A DNA stretch of 64,000 nt from Mesostigma viride (GCA_009746045.1 RPFO01000213.1:4262411-4326410); one strand, 5' to 3'; positions 48,501 to 61,169 are shown, numbered from the stretch's first letter. Translations and numbers: made by a program. Notes: a model not told the origin generated them from the sequence alone.

Positions 48501-48576
48501 CTCATCTTTTGAAGTTGGGTCGAATAGGATTTCGGCATTCCGAGTTTAGAGCGGTAGTTCAGAATAGTATGTTTTA

Positions 48577-48655
48577 GTATCAAGGAGACAACCAGCGCAG
48601 GCCAGAAATCGGGAGAATCCGGACCATGGTAGCTCGAGCCTGCCGTTATCTCAGT
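48577..48655 (+). mobile_element. Short dispersed repeat, GAGACAACC family, copy 2
   Basis: TATCAAGGAGACAACCAGCG, then the same GGAGAATCCGGACCATGGTA and CTCGAGCCTGCCGTTATC core as the copies at 43249 and 63850. It diverges after TTATCTC. Inserted within or at the end of the LINE ORF1 debris. Confidence 0.8.
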
Positions 48656-49839
48656 GTCCGCGTGTTCAGTTCGAGTCGTTCAGGATGATGAAGATGAATG
48701 GTGATGGAAATGCGAGCCTTGTGCATTGAAATTATAGCTGGCTTACGTGTAGAGCGACTAGATGACCTAAGTAGCTAGTAGCCGAGGGTGGGGCCGGAAA
48801 CAGCATGCTTGATCTTTTAGTTCAAATTAGTAGAATCTAGTAGAATCATTCACGCCTTAAGTTGGGTTCACGCCCTAAGTTGGGTTGAACCCTCAAAAAC
48901 CTCGAACCCGCGTGAATGACTGTACCTGGTCATCATACTCAGGTCCTAATGGCTTGCGTCCAGGAATAGGAGGGGTGGCATGCCCGGCTTTACTGGCAAT
49001 TATTTTCCAGGTAAATAGGTGTACGTTAATTCCAAATATAGCCAGTAGTTAATCCCTGCTAAGCCTAGGGTATCAAGATGTCAGTGGCTAAAACGGAGCC
49101 TTACTAGACCACGGCTTTACTGGCAATTATTACCGTCGTCGGATCCAACTGACTGACTGGCTGACTGACACTGACTGTACAGCGTGCCCCCCGATATTCC
49201 GGCCAGATCTAGTCGGTCAACGCCGTCTTCTGCAGAGTCAGACGGTCATTTTCTGCAGTTTTCAGCCGCAACATCGTATTGATCAAGTCTTCGCCTCCGT
49301 CCTGACGAAACGATGTTGCGCACTTGGCAGCAGGACTAACAGCGCTTCCACGCTCGCTCGCAGTCAGCAGTCAGCACCATGCCAAGTATCTAAACCTGAC
49401 ATAAGCTTTACGGGACAAGTCGACGCGATCGTCTGCGATTCTAGCCTCCAGCTCCTGTAGGTAGGCATGCACCAAGCACAATTACGTGAAACATGTATAT
49501 TTAGGAGAGGGGTTTAGTCACTTTGGTGAGTTCTGTTTCATCATTAGCATTTCAATGCAATAATCCAAGCCAAGAACTAGTATGAAGTTTGTCGGTATGG
49601 ACGAATTGGCGCCTCATTTTGTTTTCGACAAACATTCCCGACTTCGTCGCGTCAATCACTGAGCCAGACGTGGCAGCCTGCATAATGGAGTAATCTTTCC
49701 AACTTAATGCGGTGTAGTCGCACAAATCGGAAGGAACTATGGAAGATTGTTTTCGTTTCAAACTGGTTGTTAATCTTTTGCTTGGGTAGTGAGGTGGATT
49801 TTTCGTTTGGTGGCTAATGCCAGCTGACGTTTTGTCGAC
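48656..49839. other. Unassigned DNA with a reversed LINE 3' end
   Basis: At 49010-49115 lies the reverse complement of the zf-RVT LINE 3' end at 7645-7757 (AAATAGGTGTACGTTAATTC, GCTAAGCCTAGGGTATCAAG), a severely truncated copy on minus. A short direct repeat CACGCCYTAAGTTGGGTT occurs near 48850-48885. No gene otherwise recognised. Confidence 0.55.
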
Positions 49840-51237
49840 ATGACAGGCGGGATACAAGAAGCAAACTGTGCGGTTGTTAGTGAAGTAAGCGAGACAAATA
49901 GCATCGGTTCCAGAGGCAACAGGTGGGGGCGCAGCTCTCTGGACATAGGCCCCAGGAAAATATCCATAAACCGTGCGCCCCGTGCAGCCTCACTTGACCT
50001 CAGTCCAAAGAGTGCGGCATCCGAAGCAATCCGGTCATCCACGGTACAGGACAAACGTGGCTTACGACGGGCGACGCGCACTGGCCTGCCCTGTTCGGCA
50101 GCTCCGCCGGCAGTCGAGAGGGAACATGCATCCATGCCGGCCAGCAGTGTGGAATGCTGTAACGTTACCTCCGCGCGCGCTAATCCCAAGGCGCATGACC
50201 GGCATCATCACGAAGCCGTGATACACCGAAAGGGCGCACCGTGCACGACAACGTCCGGCGCTATTCGTCCCCGCACTCCCCCGCCAGCCGTTAACCACGT
50301 CCACGCCAACCACGTCCACGAGGCAACCAATTACGTGGCCCAGGACCCCGAGGATGATCCAGACGTCGCGGACCACGTCGCGGATGACTTCGTCCTCACC
50401 CGGCTGTCGCCCTGCCTCGGGTCGAGCAGCTCCGGGCTGTCAAGTGGGACGAGTTGGCCCACGTTCAGCCCAGGGGGCGGCCCCGCTGATGTTGTGGACG
50501 TGCTCGTAGAGAGCTTCTCGTACAGCTTGCATCCGGAGGCCACCCCAGAGGAGCTCCACAAGCTGTTAGAGACCTTTCCCTTTTACGGCAAATCCCTGGC
50601 AGCTGCCCGGCAGGACCCCACGGGTCCATGTTCCGACCCCATTACGACTAGTTGCAGTAAAGGAAGCTCACACCCCGGCGGTACTCGTAAATCTGACCCA
50701 AGCCTTACTTCTCGGGTTATCAGCGGCTATCACAGTGTTGAGTGCCAGCACAACTCTTCCTTGCAGAGGGAGCACTCGGGAGGCGACGCCAGCACATCCG
50801 GGTCGCACCGGAGCGGTGGCGGCCACGCGGGGAAAGGTGGCATCAGCTTGTCGTCCGAGCGGTCCTCAACAACGACGCGGCAGGGACCCACACAGAGGCG
50901 GACGCCCCGCACCAGCCAGGACGGCACAAACGTAACTGCTGCACGCGGGAATCCTGATGCTGCCGCACGTGGCGGTTGGGATTCACTCGCCCCACGGGGA
51001 CGTCTCGAGGCAGCCACCAATCGTGAAGGCTGTGGTGGAAGTGGCCAGGAGGCGCCGGTACTAGCCTGCACGCGCCGCATGGACTTCTACTGTCCGCCGG
51101 AGGAGCTGCCGTTCTCAGGCAGGACGCGGCAGTACCTGCTGCACGAGATCTATGGCCCAGGGTCCAGCATGGGCAACGGGTTCAGTAACTGCACGCACGA
51201 CGGCGCCAGGAGGCGGGTCGACGAGCTGCCGTGCTAG
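49840..51237 (+). CDS. Intronless 465-aa protein of unknown function
   Basis: ATG at 49840, stop TAG at 51235-51237; not recognised. The N-terminal half is Ser/Arg/Ala-rich with a His-rich patch (DRHHHEA, VNHVHANHVHEA). Residues about 216-258 look structured: ADVVDVLVESFSYSLHPEAT, then PEELHKLLETFPFYGKSLAA, a predicted helical segment. A Ser/Gly/Thr/Arg-rich linker follows, then a more ordered end, MDFYCPPEELPFSGRTRQYL then LHEIYGP. Composition resembles the ELF3-like spacers. A single long frame in GC-rich DNA is weak evidence, but overlapping frames are much shorter. Moderately confident that it is a gene. Confidence 0.5.
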   Translation: MTGGIQEANCAVVSEVSETNSIGSRGNRWGRSSLDIGPRKISINRAPRAASLDLSPKSAASEAIRSSTVQDKRGLRRATRTGLPCSAAPPAVEREHASMPASSVECCNVTSARANPKAHDRHHHEAVIHRKGAPCTTTSGAIRPRTPPPAVNHVHANHVHEATNYVAQDPEDDPDVADHVADDFVLTRLSPCLGSSSSGLSSGTSWPTFSPGGGPADVVDVLVESFSYSLHPEATPEELHKLLETFPFYGKSLAAARQDPTGPCSDPITTSCSKGSSHPGGTRKSDPSLTSRVISGYHSVECQHNSSLQREHSGGDASTSGSHRSGGGHAGKGGISLSSERSSTTTRQGPTQRRTPRTSQDGTNVTAARGNPDAAARGGWDSLAPRGRLEAATNREGCGGSGQEAPVLACTRRMDFYCPPEELPFSGRTRQYLLHEIYGPGSSMGNGFSNCTHDGARRRVDELPC

Positions 51238-52245
51238 CCTGTACAAGATGATGGGCAAGGACGCCACCTCCTGAGCCACCTCCCTAGTAGTGCTTTCTTC
51301 AGGGTTGTCTTGGGGAGCACCGTAGCTTGGCGAGGCAGCCATGTTGGATGTGGTTGGTGAATGGATTCAATGAGCCAGTTTGCAGGCTGAGCCGCAATCA
51401 TTCTGTCGTTCTTGCTTTAAACAAGTCTTAACAAGTTAAACGCATGACTGCATGGAGGGGCTGATTTTGAGCCCCGGGAGGACGGGGGCTTAGAGGAAGG
51501 AAGGGGGTGGGGGTGGGTGGGTGGGCAGGAAGATTCCCCTTGTATAAGGGAACATGGTGGGGAGTGGGGGGGGGGGGGAGTGGGGGTGTCAACTGCTTAA
51601 TCCTCGCTGCTGTGATTTGGGGCCTGATTCACTATAGATCCTCACTGCTGTGGTGGCGTTGCCAGCCGCGGCCTGCAGGAATGTTGAAATCCTGCCAAAG
51701 CCTCTGCCCGGCTCAGTGCTCTAGCAATGATCAAGCGGAGGCCAACTGAAATCACGCCTTTCATGCCCAGCTGTGGGCCCGTGGCCTCACGCCTCAGACT
51801 TGGAATCCCTTTTCTGAAATCGCCATTTGCATGGTAGTGTTAGTAGGAAAAGCAGTGCTGGAAATGCGGCTTGCTTTGCCCAGGTACACTAGCGCTGGTT
51901 TGGTCAGAGTTAACAAGTGTGCTATCATTATTCTTTAGAACTGGGGGACTGGGGGGCAACTTTACTCCTTGTTTCCCTGCCCATGATGTCTTCTAATTTT
52001 TCTTCTCCGTTGGCTGCGCAAGTTTCTGCTTAGCGTTATTCGCCGTGGTTTACAAATGATACACATTGCCCTGTTTATGATAGAAATGTGGGCAAGCAGA
52101 TGTTATCTAGACATTAATTAATACATTCATTCATTCATTCATTAATTAATTAATAAGCATGAGACTGCATCACGTGGGTGCCAATACAGAGTAAAGGAAC
52201 CTTCAACCCTATATACACAGCGAGATCGAGGGAGGGCGCCCTAGC
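51238..52245. other. Downstream flank with G-run and (TTCA)n
   Basis: Contains a G-run near 51565-51580 and a (CATT)n/(TTAA)n mixture at 52115-52155 that may be a retroelement tail. No gene recognised. Confidence 0.5.
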
Positions 52246-52249
52246 TTCT

Positions 52250-53035
52250 CTCACTGCCGCAAGTGGGCAGGCCACAGAGCGCTCTCTCCACAGCATGGTG
52301 CATGCTGGGGCGCAACACTGTGGAAGCAATACAACCAGTGCAATACCTTAGGTAGGCTGACGCATAGCTTATGCTGGACGACGCGGTCACCAACATGCTG
52401 CGATCCATTTTCAGAGTAGGATATGCTGCTCATGTCCGCAATGAGGACCTGTACCTTGGCATGCCATACATCACCAGCACCATTAAGCAGCGCTATCTCT
52501 CTCATGTATGGGGCCGAGACGTGGACCCTTACCGCCGACCTGGCCCGCAAGCTAGACGGCGCGGTCACCAACATGCTGAGATACATTTTCAGAGTAGGAT
52601 ATGCTGCGCACGTCCGCAATGAGGACCTGTACCTTGGCATGCCATATATATCACCAGCACCATCAAGCAGCGGCGCCTGCAGCTAGTAGGGCACCTAGCT
52701 CGCACCAACCAGGTAGACACCTCACGTGGCCCCCCCGCGGGACTGCGCCCAGCTCAGCCTGGCCGGCACCTCTTGACGTGGGCCGGGCCCTGTGATGTTA
52801 GACGCCGCAAGGCCCGCACCTTCAAAGAACAGCTAGTAGAGGATATGGGGGGCCTAGGCCTCTCCGTGATTTGGAAAAAGATGATGGACAAGGCCAAGTG
52901 GGCCCAGGTCATAGAGGACAACGAGCCCCCCCCCGTGGGGAAGCGCCCGCGTGTGCAAACATCATACGGGAAGCACGCCAGGCAGGTCCCATAGGGTAGA
53001 GTTTTTGTTGCTAGATTTTGTAGATAATTAATTAA
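52250..53035 (+). pseudogene. LINE ORF2 C-terminal end with tandem duplication
   Basis: The frames read DDAVTNMLRSIFRVGYAAHV and NEDLYLGMPYI. A block of about 185 bp is then repeated (GAVTNMLRYIFRVGYAAHVR), continuing QLVGHLARTNQVDT, RTFKEQLVEDMGGLGLSVIW, MMDKAKWAQVIEDNEPPPVG and a stop at 52992-52994. This is a different ORF2 subfamily end from the KGRFAE type. A TTAA-rich tail follows at 53028-53050. It lacks the RT core. Confidence 0.8.
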
Positions 53036-53086
53036 CTAATTAATTAATTAAAATCATAGCTCCGTTGGGAGCATTAATTAATTAAT

Positions 53087-55140
53087 TAATTAGGAACATA
53101 ACTCCGTTGGGAGTATATGTAGCACATAGCCCTGAGAAGGGGCATTAATCAATTAATTAATTAGGAACATAACTCCGTTGGGAGTATATGTAGCACATAG
53201 CCCTGAGAAGGGGCATGTGAGCCTATAATACATTCTAAGCTACTTCCTGCAAGGGTGGGAATGTAAACAACACTTGCTCTAGGTGCACCAGGGCACCCGC
53301 ACCCTCATGGTCTATCACGCTATGCCCGGGTAAGGGGGGAGCATGCCTGTGAGGGGGAAGATCATCATGGCTATACAAGAGCTATGGCATGGCTTCTCAG
53401 CAGAGAGTGACTCCCTGCATGGGCACAACATTACTAAATAAGGCTAGGCATCGTCTGGAGTGTGGCACATCATAGGCACACATGTACATGACTAAAAAGG
53501 CTAGGCCTCAGCTGGTATAGTGCCTGTAGTAGGCGGGCATGTACAAGGCCACTGTCTAACTATTCTACACTACTGCTGTATTCCCCTAGGCTGGGGCTGG
53601 AGTTGCTGGGGCCGCGGTGGTCGAGGGGGTCGCTTGCCAGGGCTTGTGGCCGACGTAGATGGCCGCCCCCTTCCAGTACACCGGCTGGCCCGCCTTGGTC
53701 TGCCGGAGCTGGAGGTAGGTCGGCCATAGCTCCCGTCGTCGTTGTTGCTGTGCCAGGGTCAAGTCGTCGTCAAGGGTGAAGAGAGTCTTCTCGAGCCGCT
53801 TGCGGCGTCGGAGAAAAGAAATCTTGTCCGCCGGGGTCTTAAAGGTGAGAAGGAGCGGGGGCGGCCCGGCCTTACCCCGCGCGCGGGGAAGGCGGTGGGC
53901 GGCCAGCTCGATCTCACCAGTAAGGCCCATGCGATCAAGGATTTCTCTCTCAAAAGCACGCGCAAGCTTCTCGGAATTCTCACCTTCCTCCATCTTGAGA
54001 TTCTTGACAATGACGTTGAGGCTGCGCTTGGCGAGCTCGGCCTCCTCGCGGAGGTCAAGCGTCTGCCGCTGGAGCTGCATGGGCTGCGACGGCGGAGGTG
54101 GTGGAGGTGGTATGTTGCTTAAGCATGTCCGCCCAGGTCGTGAGGGGAGGAGCATCGCCGGCCATGCAGGCCAGCCGGGGCTGGCATGGCGGCAATGTCC
54201 TTCACTGCCTGGGCGGTGAGGCCTGCTGTGTTCTGCAAGACCTCGATAGCGATTGCATTATCCTTGAGGCGCTGGTCGATGTCGCGGAGCTGGGCGGTGA
54301 TGGAGTCGGTGGAGGCGGAGGGGAAGGGGGGGGTGGAGGCGAGGAGGGTGGCGGTGGCGGTGGGGATGGTGGGAAGCTCAGCAGCCAGCGTGCCGCCAAG
54401 TGCCGCCACATCTGCGGCAAGAGGGGTCACGTGCTGCTCGAAAGCTTCCTTGAGGAGGGTGCGGATGGTGGCTTCGGTGGGGAAGGTGGGGGGGGCGGGG
54501 GGCCGGAAGCCCAGATCGCGGATTCGGAGCGTCCAACAAGGGAGCAGAGGGCGAAGCGTTGAAGCTTGGGCCGGCGACTCATGCGGTGAAGGACTGGGAG
54601 AGCCTCGGCGGGGTCGACAAGCTGGCCATTACCAGGCCAGCGGCCGCGGTTGTGGGACGTGAGGTACACGCACAGGGTTAGAAGCGAGGCGTGATTGCCG
54701 GAAAACACGTCGTCCATGAAGGCTCCTGGGCCTTGGAGCCAGTAGCTGGAGGCGTTGACGTCAAAGGAGGTCTCTTCCCAGGGCGGCTCAGCAGAGCGAC
54801 TGCGCTTGGGGTCAGGCGAGGCAGATGGCGAGGCAAGCCCGGGAGGCTGGGCGAGCACCAGTGCACGACTAGTGTCACCGTTGCCATCTGGGCCGGTGGG
54901 CGAAGCTGCAGCCGAAGCTGCAGACGTATTATCATTGCCGAGCGCAGCCGCCAGGCTGCGTTGCGTCGAGAGGCGTTTGCTCATCGTATATTGCGCAATG
55001 GCTTCGGAAAATTACATCAGCATGTGCGTCGTAGAAAGACGCATCGATTGTGATATTCACGGCTAAATTCGGCGCTCAAACGTGAAAGTTATGAGCTCCG
55101 CCGTCAGCCATGGCTACCTCGTGGCTCGTGGCTCGTGCTG
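53087..55140 (-). mobile_element. Near-full-length ORF1-only retroelement
   Basis: Minus strand, read from 55140 down: 5' UTR shared with 47135-47280; ORF1 from ATG 54984; 3' UTR (53585-53090, GGTGCACCAGGGCACCCGCA on plus); hairpin ACTCCGTTGGGAGT (plus) and a TTAA tail at about 53078-53094. A duplicated tail segment (ACATAACTCCGTTGGGAGTA) occurs twice at 53095 and 53165. No reverse transcriptase frame exists between ORF1 and the tail, so it looks like a non-autonomous family rather than a 5'-truncated LINE. Confidence 0.8.
53586..54984 (-). pseudogene. LINE-type ORF1 protein, two frameshifts
   Basis: Starts MSKRLSTQRSLAAAL at 54984. The N-terminal domain is Ala/Ser/Pro-rich with KRSRSAEPPW. 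The frame shifts near 54430 to a coiled coil (LRDIDQRLKDNAIAIEVLQN) and again near 54150 to the RNA-binding part: [91 protein letters not shown]. The layout matches L1-type ORF1p (coiled coil, RRM, C-terminal domain), an RNA chaperone that coats the retroelement RNA. Confidence 0.8.
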
Positions 55141-56019
55141 CCCATATAGAAGGGGCATATGAGCCTATAATACATTCTAAGCTACTTCCTGCAAGGGTGG
55201 GAATGTAAACAACACTTGCTCTAGGTGCACCAGGGCACCCGCACCCTCATGGTCTATCACGCTATGCCCGGGTGAGGGGGGAGCATGCCTGTGAGGGGGA
55301 AGATCATCATGGCTATACAAGAGCTATGGCATGGCTTCTCAGCAGAGAGTGAGTAATTGGGAGCATATGTAACACATACCCCTGCCTGAGAAAGGGGCAT
55401 CTATGGGTTTGTAATACAATCAGGGCTACAACCAGTGCAGGTGGAGGATGTACAACTATCACCTGCTCTGGGTGCACAAGGTGCACCTGCACCGCCATGA
55501 TGGTTCATGCCTCCTTAACAAGCACAGGCACCCAGGGGGGGCTTGAGGAGAGGGCCTAGAAGGCCTGCATGACATATGGGGTGGAGGGTTTGTGGCTAGG
55601 CTATAGCTGGTGTACACATGGCATCTCAGCAGAGAGTAACTCCCTGCATAGGCATAGCATGGCTGAATTCTTAATGCATCATCCATGGGAGGTCCCATTG
55701 TAGGCTGGGCGCGGCTAAATACTGAAAGCATCATCCATGGGGGCCATTATGGGCACACATGCGCGTGGGCCACTTGCAAAGGCTAAGCCTATCTAATCTA
55801 CACTACTGGTATATTCCCTAGTCTGGGGTGGCAGGAGGGGCCTGCCAGGGCTTGTGGTCAACGTGGATGACCGCCCCCCTCCAGTATACCAGCTTCCCCC
55901 CTGCACGCTGCCGGAGCTGAAGGTAGGTCGGCCATAGCTCGCGTCGCCGCTGTTGCTGGGCCAGGGTCAGGTCGTCGTCCAGCGTGAAGCGAGTCTCCGA
56001 GAGCTTCTTGCTTTTGTAG

Positions 56020-56020
<1 letters not shown>
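55141..56020 (-). pseudogene. ORF1 element fragments: two 3' UTRs and ORF1 end
   Basis: 55150-55345 repeats the 3' UTR seen at 53205-53425. From about 55355 a second minus element starts (GGGAGCATATGTAACACATA on plus) with a longer 3' UTR matching 17720-18060. It leads on minus to the ORF1 C-terminus ([35 protein letters not shown]) at about 55985-55800. It is cut off at 56015 by the plus-strand CATC-bearing element. Confidence 0.75.
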
Positions 56021-57384
<1,364 letters not shown>

Positions 57385-57552
57385 AGCTTATGCTACAAAG
57401 GTGAGGTGGGCCTCAAGACATCGGCTAAGGCGCAAGCTGATGACCACAAGGTGCCAGAGCTAATTGAAGGTACTATAACGCTGTGCGCTAATATCATTTC
57501 AACATGCTGTAATGCCTAAGCTATCCCATAAGCGATTGCCCCCATCTAGACA

Positions 57553-58080
57553 ACTAGCTTGAGTGCTCTATCCAGGGGGAGCCGGCCCGGGGGGGCTTCC
57601 ACAGTTTCCTGTTGACATAAAGATCCCCACCCCGCCAGTACACTTGGGGCTTCTCGGGGTTGGTCTCAGTTGTGGCGGATGTAGTCGGGCCACTGATCGC
57701 GGCGTTGTTGCTGCTGGGCTGGCGTCAGGTCGTCGTCAAGCGACCAGGAGGTGTTCACCAGCTTCTTGCGGCGAGAGAGGAACCGAACTCGGGCTGTGAT
57801 GTCGCTGAAGGTGAGGACCACTGGAGGGCCGGGCCCAGCCTTGGCCCGTGGAATGTGGATGGGGCAGGCGGTAGGCGCCCTGCAGTGTCGCACCTGGCAG
57901 CTCCATGCACGCCAAGAGCTGTTTCTTCAGCTCGTCGAAAAGAGAGTCTCAAGGTCTCCTCCGGCGGCATGTCGAAGCGCCTGCCGGATGACCCGACATC
58001 GTATCTAAACATATCCAGGAGTTCTATGGGCACAACATACCTAGCCAGTTCAATTCATACCAGTAGTGTAGATTAGTCAG
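57553..58080 (-). pseudogene. LINE ORF1 C-terminal fragment, diverged subfamily
   Basis: Minus frame 57893-57666 reads CPIHIPRAKAGPGPPVVLTF, then SDITARVRFLSRRKKL and WSLDDDLTPAQQQQRRDQWP. It is the ORF1 RNA-binding region with DQWPDY in place of ELWPTY, so a different subfamily from 53586-54984. Upstream residues (58033-57755) are frameshifted. Confidence 0.75.
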
Positions 58081-58495
58081 GCTTAGCCTAGCATGTGGCC
58101 CACGCGCATGTGCGCCCATAATGGCCCCCATGGATGTTGTCTACAGAATTTAGCCAAGCCCTGCCTATAACGGGACCCCCATGGATGTTGCATTAAGAAT
58201 TGAGCCATGCTATGCCATGCAGAGAGATGCTCTCTGTCGAGAAGCCATGTCCTAGCTCTTGTATAGCCATGATGATCTTCCTCCCTCACAGGCATGCTCC
58301 CCCCTTACCCGGGCATAGCGTGATAGACCATGAGGGTGCAGGTGCCCTGGTGCACCTAGAGCAGGGGTAGCTTACATTCCCACCCTTGCATGAAGTCGCC
58401 TAGAATGTATGATAGGCCATATGCCCCTTCTCTGGGCTATGTGCTACATATACTCCCAACGGAGTTATGTTACAATTCAATTCAATTCAATTCAA
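58080..58495 (+). mobile_element. Retroelement 3' UTR with (AATTC)n tail
   Basis: Plus orientation of the 3' UTR present reversed at 53205-53425: GCATGCTCCCCCCTTACCCG, GGTGCACCTAGAGCA, TACTCCCAACGGAGTTATGT. It ends in a (CAATT)n tail at 58471-58495 instead of TTAA, showing tail sequence variation within the family. Confidence 0.75.
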
Positions 58496-58862
58496 CATAC
58501 CTAGCGGCCTCGATCCACCCCCATGCCTCGACCAAGTCGAGTGATACACATGGTGGTGCCGGTATTTGGGGCTAAAAAACCACAGCTCTCAGCAGTCAGA
58601 TTCGCAGTACACAGTTGACGCATGCTAGATTATCTACGCCTCTGCGTGGCGCCATCATCCCCGAATACCCAGAGCAGGCGGCAGGCTTGCATCCTTCGCC
58701 TGCAGGGCAAGCTCCATGCGATGAAAAGCACTATTCCATCCATCTCCCTCCCCTCGATCCATTCCATCCCCATACCCATCTTCCGCTGCATCCAGCAAGG
58801 GAATATGTGCTATGTATGATCTCCCAACGGAATCATGTTATAGTTTGATTTAATACCTAGCC
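58496..58862 (+). repeat. Dispersed repeat with LINE-like 3' hairpin
   Basis: Shares CACATGGTGGTGCCGGTATT, CCGAATACCCAGAGCAGGCG and the end ATGATCTCCCAACGGAATCA with the reversed segment 45955-46780. It contains no ORF motif, so it may be a SINE-like passenger using the LINE 3' end. The CCCTCGATCCATTCCATCCC stretch corresponds to the CATC-seed region. Confidence 0.6.
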
Positions 58863-58878
58863 TCCATTAGTTAATTAA

Positions 58879-61169
58879 GGGGACGTGCGCCCGCCGAATT
58901 TTTTGGCGCCAAAAATATTCGCGGTACCGCCGTGAAGTGAAAAGTGGGTGCACGGTGCGCGCATCCCTTGCGGAAGTGGCCATGGCGACTGCGTTTAGGC
59001 GAAACTAGCAATGTAGGGCTAGAGAAATGCAAAAAAAATGCTCGAATGTTGGAGACGATGATTTAACGATGTTGGGTTGTGGCGGCAAGTTGCTGGTTTA
59101 CAATATCGCTGCTTTCTTTTACTGCCATCGGCATGGGGGGTAAACTGCATTTTTTGGTCGCGCGGAATAAAATAGAATTCGTGATAGCGGCAGCGAATTC
59201 GCAGTTTTGGGGGGCTTTTTGACCGTAAACGATGCATTAATATCGGTAGCATTGAATTCCAAACCAAACTGGTGCTTTTTGCTACATTTTCGGCTATTCT
59301 CGGTAAGTAATTCTTCAGGCCTGCGCAGTGCATGTCGGAACCTTCCATGGAAGAACGGCCGTTGTTGCGCGCCTGGGCGAGGGATCTGCGAGGGACAGGT
59401 ATAGATTTGTCGCGAATGTTATGTGCTATCAGTTCTTTCTTCTATGAGCTCATCGTTCGAAGTTTTTTTCGTTCTTTTTGGGCAGTTTCCGCCAGCTAGC
59501 TCGCCGTTGCTTGCCGTGGTGTTGTCGAATACCTGGCAGATTTAGATTGTTTACGCTGACGTCGTGGTCAGGGCCGCTTCAGTCGAAGCCTATATCTTCT
59601 CGGGAAGGTTTAAGGCATTTCATAAAACGTGTTCTGGCAAGGATGTTGTGCGTATGGACGCTTCTTGTTGTGTGAGAGTGACGCACCCTCTCTTCGCAGC
59701 GGCATCACAGCGCTCATGCGCTGGAGGGCCGCCAATGGTTTCTTTCCATTTTATCGTGCAGGGGAGGAAGTGTTTTATTGACGATCATGTTGGAGATATT
59801 GCATTTGTGTGACTGCATGTAGATAGCTACCACCATTGGTTTATTTGAGCTTTCCCTTGATATCATCATGTGAAAAGACTGCAATGTGCTGAGCCAACCA
59901 TGGTTGACTGCATGCAAGCTTTGTATGCCATGATCTCCTTGGTTCCTTGCCCTCCATAGTTCCAGTTTGTTGCCCATCTCAGGTAGGGCAGTTCAGGAGT
60001 TGTTGCTGTGTTGATTAGCTTGGTTGGCATCAACCTTACACTCTAATCTGGGAGAAACATAGAAAATGCTGGTAAGGCATTTTAGTGCCATCATCATTAT
60101 TGCTATTCACATGCTGATAAGTCTGGCCATGCTCGAGGGACGGTTAAGGGGTATGAGGTGTGTGGCCAACCCTGTGTACTTCATAACATATTCAGCATGT
60201 ATTTGATGCATGTTGGATGGCATGTAAAGTGTATTTGTGTTAACTTGGTTACTGAGTGGTCAAGAAGACGCTAGAGTACAAGGCTGAGGCAGCCCGGGCG
60301 TGGCATGTGAAGCGTGGCCATCGCTGGGATGAGGGCAAGGTAGATGCCCAGAGGGGCCAGGTCACCTACAGCAAGGGGGTGCACTATGGGGGTGTGGGGG
60401 CTGCTACTGGGGGGGCGGGGGCGGGCAGCAATGAGGATGATGATGACACTGCACACATCCCTTGCTTGCGCTGCTCTAAGACCGATGCATCTGATGATGA
60501 CCCTTTCTTGCTGTGCAGCACACCCGGGTGCGATGGGGGGCTCCACCTGAGCTGCACGGTCCCTCTCCTGCCCAGCGTACCTGATGGGGACTGGTTCTGC
60601 CCAGTTTGCTGCGGGGAAGACTGTGATGATGGCAGTGATAGTGACAGTGACTAGTATAATGGACGCCCAGGTGGCATGCTGCCAAAGACTATAACTTCCA
60701 CACCGCTTGTCCAAATGCAGCCAGATTTTGCGAGCGTGTGTGTCGATGACTAATGGAATTTTAAATATCATGTTTGGCCCATTTCACATGTGTTTGATAT
60801 TTTATTATTTTTGGCATGTGTGAAAAACAGCGTTTTTGTACTTGCAAGAGAATAAAAATTCTAAAGCATGTCAGATATGGGTTGTGAGTGGCTCTAATTT
60901 TTGGCCACCCACGACCTGCTTGGAAAATATCATGGCTGGCCTGAATTGATGTGTGCATTGGCTGGGGCATACTGTGCCCTAATTAGCGTCTTTTTCTATT
61001 TTTAGCGCGATACCGGCGCGTGGTTGGGGGTAGAACCATCAATGAATGCATGGATAACTCACTAAACATGTTATTTAGGGCCCCTAATCATGGCTGGGCA
61101 TAATTCAATTGAATTCATATTGAAACAAGTGTATTCCAGTTTTGGGGGGTTTTGGTGGCACACCTCCCC
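58879..61169 (+). mobile_element. TTAA-flanked TIR element, member 2 (2291 bp)
   Basis: Bounded by TTAA at 58875-58878 and 61170-61173. It starts GGGGACGTGCGCC and ends GGCACACCTCCCC, an imperfect 13-bp TIR with two mismatches. It is colinear with 44041-45950. Contains the E2F-like dyad (58896-58923), a conserved short exon-like peptide SMEERPLLRAWARDLRG (59343-59393) ending at a GT donor, and the PHD-finger exon. TTAA target plus short TIRs fits piggyBac-type transposition, and some piggyBac-type transposases end in a PHD-like cross-brace zinc finger. A DDE core was not found. Confidence 0.7.
60257..60654 (+). CDS. PHD-finger protein, last exon (partial)
   Basis: Open from about 60257 (preceded by in-frame TGA at 60253 and a possible AG acceptor) to the stop TAG at 60652-60654. 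It reads VKKTLEYKAEAARAWHVKRG, a Gly-rich linker, an acidic NEDDDDT, then a PHD finger: CLRC, FLLC, PGC, LHLSC, and WFCPVC, with the expected order C4-H-C3 and the Trp before the last Cys pair. It ends in an acidic DDGSDSDSD tail. PHD fingers read histone H3 tails. It lies within the TTAA element 58879-61169, so it is either a captured host exon or the zinc-finger end of a degenerate transposase. Upstream exons were not resolved. Confidence 0.65.
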
